Part shown: one piece after another, positions 9,524 to 61,600 of the stretch
Layout of the letters: each line of letters opens with the position of its first letter
How positions within the stretch are numbered: the stretch's first letter is position 1
From: Prorocentrum cordatum
Taxonomy: Eukaryota > Sar > Dinophyceae > Prorocentrales > Prorocentraceae
Assembly: GCA_963575745.1 (NCBI GenBank)
Contig: CAUYUJ010017648.1
Location: 142,501-206,500, forward strand
Length of the DNA stretch: 64,000 bases
Direction of reading: 5' to 3'
Notes under the pieces: generated by a model
Told to the model about the DNA's origin: nothing
The model's input: only the letters and a program-made list of their open reading frames with translations
The model's database searches: none
Program-made: the position numbers and the translations under genes

Positions 9524-9596
9524 GGCGCGGGGTTTCGGGTTTCGGGTGGGGAGTTGCGCTTCGCGACGCGCAACTCGCCTCCCGAAACCCCGCGCC
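9524..9596. repeat. Long GC-rich hairpin
   Basis: GGCGCGGGGTTTCGGG and GAGTTGCGC on the left pair with GCGCAACTC and CCCGAAACCCCGCGCC on the right, around a loop of about 8 bases. The left arm has one extra TTTCGGG. Confidence 0.85.
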
Positions 9597-9639
9597 ACAC
9601 GACATCAGCTTACACCTCATAGCCGATTTGGGACCATCT

Positions 9640-9900
9640 TGGAGGCTGCTTGGGCCGTCATGGGCCCCCGACACTGGAGAAACGCGAGAGCGCGAACACC
9701 TGTTAAGAACTTGGAGAATCACTTCGTTTGGCCTTTGGAGGCGCTCTTGGGGGTCCTCTACTTGCACTAAGGGGCTGCCTTGGGGGATTACTGGGCCCTC
9801 CTGGGGCCATCTTGGGCCGTCTTGAAGCCATCGTGAGCCCTCTTGCGGCCCTCTTGGACCCCCAAGAGGCCCACGAGACCGAGCCAATAGGTTTCCAACG
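9640..9900. repeat. CTCTTGGGG satellite
   Basis: Imperfect tandem units of GGGCCATCTTGGGCC and GCCCTCTTGG type, the complement of the CCAAGAGG array at 4005. Confidence 0.75.
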
Positions 9901-10169
9901 TTTTTCTAATACGGTTTTGAGGCCCAGAAGGGGGCCACCATCTTTGGTATGGTGGATGCGGCGTGGCCTCGGGGGGTGGGGTGGGGGGGGCTACATAGGA
10001 AGGTGAAACAGCGCAATACGTAGCGAGTATGCAATCATGGGATATGTCGGGTACGTTGCATTCAGGCGCTCGCTAAACAACGCTGCTGCTCAGCACGTCA
10101 CTTCCAGACGCGGGTTCCTCTCGCTTCGCGGGGTGCACGTCTGGAGTACGTACAATCCAGTCGTTGTGG

Positions 10170-10500
10170 AGCTTCCTGGAGACCTCTTGGGAGCCTCTTC
10201 GGGGCCTCGTGGGGTCTCTTGGGTTTTTTTTTAGGGCCTCTTGGGGCCCTCTTGGGGGGCTCTTGGGCCGTCTCGGGGGGCCCTTGTGCCGTCTGGCCTC
10301 TCCGGATGCCGTTTTGGAGGCCTCTCTGGACTGCCTTCGGTCTCTCGTGCCTTCTTGGGAAGTGTGTCGGGGCTCTCTCGGGGTGCCTCGCAAGCTTCTT
10401 GAGTGTCTTGGGCTGATCGTGCGGCGATTCGAGGCCCTCTTGGACCATCTAAGCGAAATCATAGTGCCTCTTGGCCCGTCTCAGGCCCCTCTTGGCCATG
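10170..10500. repeat. CTCTTGGGG satellite
   Basis: Same family: GGGCCTCTTGGGGCCCTCTT repeated with drift. Confidence 0.8.
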
Positions 10501-11124
10501 GAAATGTCATGCGACAACACGCTGGGAGTCCCGGTAGGTTTGGCAATTGCAAGTCCAGGCCTCGTCTCGCACCCTCAGGATGCAGGATTCAGGGGGTAAG
10601 CAAATGACCCAGAGGGACTCCACTCCGTGCCACAGGGGCATGGTGACGGATACATCGATATCTATACTTATAAAGCAAGTGCAGATTTGGAAGGAATGTT
10701 TTCCAGCGCTGACTTCGCACAGTGAGTTACTTCATTCACTGTGGACGTCGAATATTTGCGGTTTCAGGTGAATCATTCACGCTGCGTCGTGTGAGATATG
10801 TGTGAGAGGTGAACGATACGCCGTGCTCTATGTCGGCGGTGCAAGCTGTGTTTGGTGGAGAGCGAGTGGTGTGATCTCCAGGTGCACGCCATGTGGTGTA
10901 GACTGTGCGGTGCAAGCTGTGTCGTGCAAGCTCTGCGGTGCCCTAGAATCCACTTGACGTGCAGGGCTTGGCATCGCTCGGATGTGTGCATTGTTCCCTC
11001 GGCGAGGACCATCGAGGAGCATCCTTGGCCATTTGGCGAAAAACCACGCACGATACCGAAAATTATCCCAGTGCGACCGTACCTAGGAGTTGAAACCCCT
11101 AGGAAAGCAGCATTAGTAGTAACA
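10501..11124. other. No gene seen
   Basis: Mostly unique-looking. Around 10830-10950 short units of GTGCAAGCTGTG type repeat a few times. Confidence 0.45.
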
Positions 11125-11418
11125 GTAACGCTAAGCTAAAGCTAAGCTAAAGCTAAGCCACAGCTAAGCTAAAGCTAAGCTAAAGCTAAGCTAAAGCTAA
11201 GCTAAAGCTCAGCAACAGCTAAGCTAAAGATAAGCTAAAGCTAAACTAAAGCTAAGCTACAGCTAAGCTACAGCTAAGCTCAAGCTAAGCTAAAGCTAAG
11301 CTAAAGCTAAGCTAAACGCTAAGCGAAAAGCTAAGCGAAACGCTAAGCTAAAGCTAAGCTACAGCTAAGCTGAAGCTAAGCTACAGCTAAGCTAAAGCTA
11401 AAGCTAAAGCTAAAGCTC
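11125..11418. repeat. AGCTAA satellite
   Basis: About 290 bp of tandem AAGCTAAGCTA units of 11-12 bp with a few C and GA variants, ending abruptly at AGCTCCCAGGGG. The block after it (11420-11500) is G-rich with two copies of GGGGACTGGGGG. Confidence 0.95.
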
Positions 11419-11754
11419 CCAGGGGACTGGGGGGAACCACGGGGCGGGGACTGGGGGAACCGCCCGGGGCGCTTTACACTGCCCGGCCCCCTTGAAGCTA
11501 AGAGAGTAAGAACCCTTCTAGGCAGAGCCTAGGTAGGGACAAACACAAGGAATGGACGTCCGAGCGATGGCGAGAGGGTCCGTGGCGGAAGCGCCGCGCG
11601 CGGGGGGCGCCCGCGAGCGCCCGCGCGGCGGCAGCTTGGCGGCGCCGCGGCGCCGCTGCGGAGCGCCCACGCAGTGCGAGCGGGGCGCGCGCGAGGCGGC
11701 CGCAGTGCCGCCGCGGGGCGGCGGCGGCGGCGCCGCCGCGGCGGGCCCATGCCG

Positions 11755-11818
11755 CGCGCGCTCCTCCTCCTCCTCCTCCTCCTCCTCCTCCTCCTCCTCC
11801 TCCTCCACATCTCCTCCT
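11755..11818. repeat. (CTC)n microsatellite
   Basis: About 17 CTC/TCC units just upstream of the next ORF. Confidence 0.9.
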
Positions 11819-11878
11819 CCGGCCTCAAGAAGCCTGTTCGCCTGCCCAGGCTGAGCTGGCCGCGGTTCTGCTCCTCCC

Positions 11879-12694
11879 ATGTCCGATGCAATGGCGGAGG
11901 CGCTGCTCGGCGCGGTGGTTCGTGCGGGCGGCTCCCGCCAGGTGGTGGCGGCCACGGCGGTCGCCCTGTGGCGCGCGGGTCGCGCTGCGTCTGCCCAGGA
12001 GGCTGACGAGAAGGAGGTCCTGGAGGAGGTGGACGCCAGGATCGGGATGATCAAGCCCGTCATCGCGGCGAAGGTCCGCGCAGCGCACGACGTGGAGCCG
12101 TTGCGCCTCACGGGCGAGGACAAGGCCATCAGGAACGTGGCCGAGCACGCGCTCTTTGGGGAAGGAGCGGAGGCCTTGCCGAAGGATGGCAAGGAGGCGA
12201 AGCGGCGACAGAGAGGCAGGCACCGTGCTGGTGCGGCCCTCCGTGCAGCCGCCACCAGCAGCCAAGTCTCGGACGAGGAGTGCCGCGAGCGGGCGACGAA
12301 GATCGAGGACGGCTGCATCCAGAAGGAGAAGCTCGAGGAGAAGAAGGACAAGCTCAAGCAGGCGTGGAAGCAGCAGGAGGCCGAGTGCGATGGCCAGAAG
12401 GAGCCGAACCTCTTCGACACTGGGTCCGAGGGCACCGTGGTGGAGGCCCCCTCCCAGGTGGAGAAGGTCGACGAGGTCACGTGCGCGCTCTCCGACCAGC
12501 TGGGCTGCAGGGCGGGGCAGGAGTTCACCCGCGACATCCAGAAGTGGGCCATGGAAATCATCAACTTGGAGGCGCAGCTCGAGTGCGCCAAGGAGGCCCA
12601 TGCGAAGGCCATCCAGGAGGCGTTCGACGAGGGCGACCTGGACCCGAGGGCCTTCCTGTGCGACGAAGAGTGCAAGACCGAGCACCCTGACTAA
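11879..12694 (+). CDS. Hypothetical coiled-coil protein
   Basis: ATG 11879 to TAA 12694, 271 residues, one uninterrupted frame. Codons are strongly G/C-ending (GAG, AAG, GTC, CTG, GCC), as in the glutamate synthase exons, so this looks like real coding history rather than a repeat shadow. An Ala-rich N-terminal helix is followed by a Glu/Lys-rich stretch (about residues 130-180, with KEKLEEKKDKLKQAWKQQEA) and a second charged helix near the C-terminus (EIINLEAQLECAKEAHAKAI); both look like coiled coils. No catalytic motif, signal peptide or membrane segment was seen. I do not recognise the family. Whether it is a complete gene, one exon of a longer gene or a retrocopy is open; no spliced-leader relic was found upstream. 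Confidence 0.55.
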   Translation: MSDAMAEALLGAVVRAGGSRQVVAATAVALWRAGRAASAQEADEKEVLEEVDARIGMIKPVIAAKVRAAHDVEPLRLTGEDKAIRNVAEHALFGEGAEALPKDGKEAKRRQRGRHRAGAALRAAATSSQVSDEECRERATKIEDGCIQKEKLEEKKDKLKQAWKQQEAECDGQKEPNLFDTGSEGTVVEAPSQVEKVDEVTCALSDQLGCRAGQEFTRDIQKWAMEIINLEAQLECAKEAHAKAIQEAFDEGDLDPRAFLCDEECKTEHPD

Positions 12695-12972
12695 GACTCG
12701 GCCGCGGCGCTCTTCGGCCAGTTCGTGGTGCTGTACCCGGCTGGTTCAGGCGGTGGGGGCCCGCTATTCCCCTAGCGACTTCGGCTTCGCTAAGAGGTCG
12801 CTCTACGTCTGACGGTGGGGGACCGTAACCCCCGTCGGCGTGCTCGGCGTGGACGGCTGAGCTGGAGAGGAAAGGATGTTTCTATACTCCAGTTGCACCC
12901 CGGCCTTCCCTCTGCCATGGCGCCGTTTGGGACGTACGCTGTCCTTTCATCTGATCGCTCCTGATCGCTCCG
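12695..12972. other. 3' flank of the coiled-coil ORF
   Basis: Unique-looking sequence with the inverted words GGTGGGGGACCGTAACCCCC at about 12814 but no recognisable gene. Confidence 0.4.
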
Positions 12973-13185
12973 CTCCTCCTCCTCCTCCTCCTCCTCCTCC
13001 TCCTTCTCTTCCTCCTCCTCACTCCTCCTCACTCCTCCTCCTCCTCCTCCTCCTCCTCCTCCTCCTCCTCCTCCTCCCTCCTCCTCCTCCTCCTCCTCCT
13101 CCTCCTCCTCCCTCCTCCTCCTCCTCCCCTCCTCCCCCTCCTCCTCCTCCTCCTCCTCCTCCTCCTCCTCCTCCTCCCGGGGGCG
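12973..13185. repeat. (CTC)n array
   Basis: Over 200 bp of CTC/TCC units with few interruptions. It is complementary to the (GAG)n array at 13320-13445, giving a potential long inverted repeat and a triplex-prone tract. Confidence 0.95.
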
Positions 13186-13319
13186 CCCACGGGGGAGGCC
13201 CGCGGGGGCGGCAGCGCGTTGGCGCCCCCTGCGGCGGAGCGCAGGGGGCGCCACGGGTCACGAGCGCCCGCGGGGCGGAGCGCGCACGTAGAGCAGCTTC
13301 GGCGAGCCCGTTCATCGGC

Positions 13320-13445
13320 CGCGGAGGAGGAGGAGGATGAGGAGGAGGATGAGGAGGAGGAGGAGGAGGAGGAGGAGGAGGAGGGGGAGGGGAGGGATGA
13401 GGAGGAGGAGGAGGAGGAGGAGGAGGAGGAGGAGGAGGAGGAGCG
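13320..13445. repeat. (GAG)n array
   Basis: About 120 bp of GAG/GGA units with a few GAT. Encodes poly-Glu on one strand and poly-Ser/Pro on the other; not accepted as protein. Confidence 0.95.
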
Positions 13446-14068
13446 GGCACGCAGAACAGCGCCCGCTTCAGCTTCGGTCGCTGGAAGCAGGCAGCCGCCT
13501 GGACTCCCCGGGCCCAGTCTCTGCTGCGAGCGCCTTCCTGCTTCGGGGGTCGGTCTGCCGTTGCTGCGTGCTGCTGCTCCTCGTGGCGGGCCCGAGCCCA
13601 ATCTGCTCCATCCGCCTTCATAGTTTATGTTTCTACCTGCTTCTTCCGACCGATGAGTATTCATGAAACCGAGGTAAGAACCTCTAAGTGCAAGCATTGT
13701 TTGGGAGATAGGAGTGCAAAGTTCTGTCTCATGAACGTCACGGGTGGTTGCCTCTCGAGGCTCTTTTCGGGGTCCTCTCGGAGCCCTCCTCGGTTTTTTT
13801 TTGATACTTTTTGGGGCGTCTTGAGGACATCTTGAGCCATCTTGGGGCCCTCCGGGGCCGTCTCGGATCTCTCTTGGGACTGCCTCGGTCGCTTCTTGGG
13901 ATCATCTGTGGGTTTCTTGCGGTCGTCCTGGGCCCAGCACCAGGGAGCTTCCAGGACTTCAGGTACGTTCATGCCCAGGGCTTCTAGAACATCGCAGTCC
14001 CGTTGGGCGTGGCGCTGTGCGCAGAAGGCACGATGGCGGGAGGGATGTGCCGGCGACGCCTTCCTGAG
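13446..14068. other. Intron sequence upstream of the first placed glutamate synthase exon
   Basis: 13487-13680 (CGGTCGCTGGAAGCAGG, CATCCGCCTTCATAGTTT, CTTCCGACCGATGAGTA) resembles 41480-41680 in a later intron of the same gene. 13750-13930 is CTCTTGGGG satellite. No amidotransferase exon was recognised here or further upstream in the window. Confidence 0.5.
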
Positions 14069-58058
<43,990 letters not shown>

Positions 58059-58084
58059 GGGGGGCGGGCCGGGGAGCCCCCCTC

Positions 58085-58185
58085 AGTTCAAGGGCTATGA
58101 TGCTTGAACCTCCTTTAGCCTTGACTGCAAGAAAAAAATACGAGCCCCAAGAAAGCACCGAAACTGGAGGGTTGTCACGTGCCGG
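58085..58185 (+). repeat. Family VI end, copy 2
   Basis: AAGGGCTATGATGCTTGAAC, CTTTAGCCTTGACTGCAAG and CCAAGAAAGCACCGAAACTG then GAGGGTTGTCACGTG, the inverse of 30665-30775. Confidence 0.75.
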
Positions 58186-58649
58186 GCCCTCGGATGCGAT
58201 ACTCGTTCGACACTGTTTCGCTATTTTTCTGGGTGATCGAGACTATTTATTTATGGGATGTGTTCCTTCAGCACGAGGGTAGCAACATGGTCCAAGGGGA
58301 GGATGTCGAGAGGGAGACCCCTCGACTGAGGCGCGCTCAACCAGGCCAGGCGCACCCCGAAAACACCGATAGAGAGCTTGATACCCAGGCATGGCGGCGT
58401 CCTGAATTTTTCAGGACGGCGACCCTGGAAGCCCCGACCTTAGTGGGCCGTGGAAACGACAGGGCCGTTTTTTCACCCTTTCCGTTTTGCCGTTTTTTTG
58501 CCGGTTCCAACGCCGTTTTTTTACCGGTTCCGTCGTCGTTTTTTGACCGTTTCCGACTCCGGTTCCAAACTCGGAGCGGTTTTTTGCCGTTTCGGGTCGC
58601 CCTTTTTTTGCCGTTTCCATTTTCAAGGGACATGTTTCTGGAAACGGGG

Positions 58650-58790
58650 CTTACCAAGGCCCCGACCCGTTCCCCGGGACCGCTTTTTCGTCCCGAGTCG
58701 TTCTTGGACGGTCCCGAGGCCCGGCGAGGGGCCCCCCGGGCCCGAAAGTGGCCACGAGCCTCCCGTCCTGACTCGTGTACGACGCGATCA
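58650..58790 (-). mobile_element. Inverted-repeat element family V, inverted copy
   Basis: GACCGCTTTTTCGTCCCGAG, TTGGACGGTCCCGAGGCCC and CCTCCCGTCCTGACTCGTG then ACGACGCGATCATGTC. Reverse of 60035-60190. Confidence 0.75.
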
Positions 58791-58809
58791 TGTCGGGGGT
58801 GGAGTCTCT

Positions 58810-59025
58810 TTGATTGAGGGGAGGAGGGGGAGGAGGAGGAGGGGGAGGAGGAGGCGGAGGAGGAGGGGAGGAGGAGAGAGAGGAGGAGAGAGAGGAGGAG
58901 AGGAGGAGGAGGCAGGCGGAGGAGAGGAGAGAGAGGTGGAGATGAGAAGAAGGAGGGGGGAGGAGCGGGGGGAGGAAGGTGGGAAGGGGAGGAGGAGGAG
59001 GAGGAGGAGGAGGAGGAGGAGGACC
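58810..59025. repeat. (GAG)-rich tract
   Basis: GAG/GGA units with GAGAGAGG interruptions. Confidence 0.93.
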
Positions 59026-59149
59026 CTTCAGCCCCAAGGGGAGGGGCAGAAGGCCACGCCGGCCCCGACCGCCTGGCGCTCGCGGTCAGCGGCCCTAGGG
59101 CGGCTTTCGGCTCCTTCCCGTGTCTCGGGCCGGACGAAAGATCCGGAGG

Positions 59150-59310
59150 GAAGAAACATACAGACACAATTCATCATCGATTCCCCGGAAAAGATGGGGA
59201 AATACGGGAAGTGGGGGAGAAGATAAAAACCCAGAAAATGTTGGAAAATATAGGGAATCTTGTTCTTTGTGTGTACTTATGTTTGTGTGTCCCAGGGCCC
59301 CTTTAGAGAG
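59150..59310 (+). repeat. Family VIII element, copy 3
   Basis: CAATTCATCATCGATTCCCC, GGGGAAATACGGGAAGTGGG, AATATAGGGAATCTTGTTCT and GTCCCAGGGCCCCTTTAG; here the GT run is only a few units. Confidence 0.85.
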
Positions 59311-59543
59311 GGGGGGATTGGGAAAGGGGGGTTTACGACATCTGCTGCATGCAGCTGGTTTCGGCCCCACCCAGGGGCTCATTCCTCGATACATAGCCGC
59401 CTCCGGCGCCGGGAGGCGCCGGGGAAATCAGCGACGTGAGCTGATTATCACCCCCCCCTTTGCTATCCCCCCTTTCGCCAGGCCCGGCTCTCGCGCCGCG
59501 TAACGATCACGCGTGGAGGCATTTTTTTGGTCGCTATGTTCTT

Positions 59544-59695
59544 TAAGTCGGGCATGTCCCTCTACAGGAGGAATGCCCTAAAATAATCAACAAAGATAAT
59601 CTTGGGACGATGTTTTTGTATTACTATGTTTGACCAGTTCTGGATATTCGTTGGCTACTTTTTTTTCATTTGTCGTCCGAAATCTGCCGGCAGGT
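59544..59695 (+). mobile_element. Inverted-repeat element family II, copy 3
   Basis: AAGTCGGGCATGTCCCTCTA then CAGGAGGAAT, ending ...TTTTTTCATTTGTCGTCCGA and AATCTGCCGGCAGG. The left end is well kept, the right end eroded. Confidence 0.7.
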
Positions 59696-60034
59696 CAACA
59701 AACGACTCTGGATGAAAAGCCGGTTCATGGAGAAGGGGTCCAGATCTCCAGGGGTCGACGTCTTGCTGTGTCCCAGGAAACTTCTCGGAAGGCCAGGGGA
59801 CCTCCGGGCCTTCTGAGCAGGCCCGCCCCTTCTCGCTTCCCTCCCAGGCTCGCCGCAGGACAGCGGTGCTTTCGGCCACACCGTAGGAGCGGCCTTGCTC
59901 CAGAGCGACCCTGAGTGCGGGCGCAGTGGGGCCCCCCCGGATGACTGAGCGCGATGCGACAGCAGCGCCTTGCGCACTTGGGCTTGGCCTCCCCGAAAGT
60001 CGCGCACCAAGGGTCCCTCTTGGCCTCCCAGACA

Positions 60035-60190
60035 TGATCGCGTCGTGAAAAAATCAGGACGGGAGGTTTTGGCAATTTTCGACACTGGGGGGCCCTCGGG
60101 ATCGTCAAAAAATGGCTCGGGACGAAAAACTGGTCCCGGGGAAAGGGTCGGGACTCCCAGGGACGCCGTCCTGAAAAAATCTGGACGTCG
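60035..60190 (+). mobile_element. Inverted-repeat element family V, copy 3
   Basis: ATGATCGCGTCGTGAAAAAA then TCAGGACGGGAGGTTTTGGC, GATCGTCAAAAAATGGCTCG and GGGACGCCGTCCTGAAAAAA. The words GTGAAAAAATCAGGACG and CGTCCTGAAAAAATC at the two ends are inverted relative to each other. Confidence 0.75.
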
Positions 60191-60596
60191 CATGTCTGGG
60201 CTAGGGTCACTCCTGCGCGTAGGCGACAGATGTCGCCGCGCCGTTTGTTCCGACGCGCGGCCTTGCCTCTTGGCGAGGGCGCCGCGGCCACCAGGGCAGA
60301 CGCCGCGCAGGGCTTGCCGTGGTTTGAGGTTCCCCTGCGCTTGAGAACTTCGGATTCCTGGAAATAATTAAGTTGCCCAAAAGTTGTCCAAAAGTTGTCC
60401 TCAGCCCCCCCATCAAAGTTGTACTAAAAAGAGCTGATCGTAAACCTTCGGGGAGATAGTGCGTTAAACCCTCCTGCCCAAATTGTCCTCGGGAACAACT
60501 CCCCGCTGCATATCCCCACCTAAAAAGTGAACGTGATTCAATGTTTGCTTGCTAGGGTATGGTGGTGTCGATAGCACAGCGATAATTGTTTATTTT

Positions 60597-60617
60597 CCAT
60601 TGCTGTTTTGGCCCAAA
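60597..60617 (+). other. Diverged relict dinoflagellate spliced leader
   Basis: CCATTGCTGTTTTGGCCCAA plus one base. Ungapped against the 21-nt spliced leader it agrees at 15 positions; five of the six differences are transitions. It stands 38 nt upstream of the first ATG of the following ORF. Confidence 0.55.
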
Positions 60618-60655
60618 CATGTTCTGTGGCGTCTCACGGGCCCTTGTCCGTGCGT

Positions 60656-61600
60656 ATGGATGCAGAGTCTAATGGGAGCTGGTCTGATTTGATTGACCCA
60701 GTTTTTCCAGAATCGCCAGGGTCGATCACTGGCTGGTCCGACGCAATCGAGCTTGAGCGCCGGCCTGACAGCAGTTCTGACCTTGAGGATCAGCCCGATC
60801 AGCACGAGAGCGACGGCCTTCCAGAGCAGCCACGTCCAGAGCCAGACTCTCAGCTGGACTCGGCCCAACTGGCCGCGCTTCTGGCGCAGCCGCCGCCGCC
60901 GCAGAGGCGGAGGGGGCGCAGACCAGGCTGGGAGAAGCGGCTCGGTGACCAGCAGCTGGCGGTGGATCAGCGCCCAGTGGCACCAGTGCCAAGGGAACTG
61001 CGACGACCGCCAGTTGACGACGAACGAATGGCAGCCAGTGGAGTTCGACCCCAGTTGTGCTACGAAGTTGGAGAAGGTGCATTCTTACGATTGCGGCAGA
61101 ATCGACAATTCAGCACGCCATGGCCTTTATCAAAATATCTTATGGATTGCATTGTGTCATCGCAGCAGCCAGGTGCACAGCTCGATGCAGACACTCTCAC
61201 AGTCGGTGCGCACTTGTTGGGAGTTGACACAGTCAAATTAGCTTCATCCTCTGCCAGCGCTCAAAGCATGAATGTGTCAACGAAGGTATTGAAATCTCGC
61301 ACGCATATCTTGGCAGCCTGCATTATCAACGGGCAAGCTTCCTTGCAATGGTCTGTGCAGGAGGCTGTGATGCGCAGCGTCCCTGCTCGAGATCGGCTCC
61401 TGTTTGTTGATATGTCCAGATACGACGAGACGCCGACGAGGGTCAAGACAGCTGGAGCATCGTCAATGGATGATTTGCTTCCGCAGAACATGGTAGGCAG
61501 GATGCAGATTGAAGGCCTGCGGCCAGAATCTTCGAGCATTCAGGCATGGACTCCAGTCTGCGTGCATCGACAGTTGGCCAATCTTCAACAATCTTCCCGT
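60656..61600 (+). pseudogene. N-terminal part of an intronless transposase-like family protein
   Basis: Starts at ATG 60656 (MDAESNGSWSDLIDP); the TTG upstream is not a likely start. An acidic Ser/Asp/Glu/Gln-rich N-terminus is followed by a PPPPQRRRGRRPG basic patch, then a globular part with QWSVQEAVMRSVPARDRLLF and VDMSRYDETPTRVK. The D-E-T-P Asp could be the first acidic residue of an RNase-H-type active site. Past about 61,550-61,600 this frame loses sensible composition and the next frame takes over; this frame formally ends at 61750. Either a one-base indel broke the gene or two parts are joined some other way. Confidence 0.5.

Larger units (their letters stand above)
58059..60596. other. 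Start of the intron after exon 19
   Basis: Family VI end (58085-58185, right after the exon), the GGAACCGG minisatellite (58460-58640), family V inverted (58650-58790), a (GAG)-rich tract (58810-59025), family VIII copy 3 (59150-59310), family II copy 3 (59544-59695) and family V (60035-60190). No small-subunit exon was recognised to 64,000. Confidence 0.7.

Noticed and set aside
11518-12685. Minus-strand frames opposite the coiled-coil ORF, up to 385 codons
   Set aside because: Antisense shadows of a G/C-ending coding frame and of the (CTC)n tract; the plus-strand frame has the better amino-acid balance.
13019-13697. Minus-strand frames of 200 and 222 codons over the GAG/CTC arrays
   Set aside because: Poly-Pro, poly-Ser and poly-Arg translations of trinucleotide repeats.
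1-14068. Search for the N-terminal glutaminase exons of glutamate synthase
   Set aside because: No Cys-Gly-Val-Gly-Phe start or other amidotransferase motif was recognised in this stretch, so the 5' part of the gene is taken to lie outside the window.
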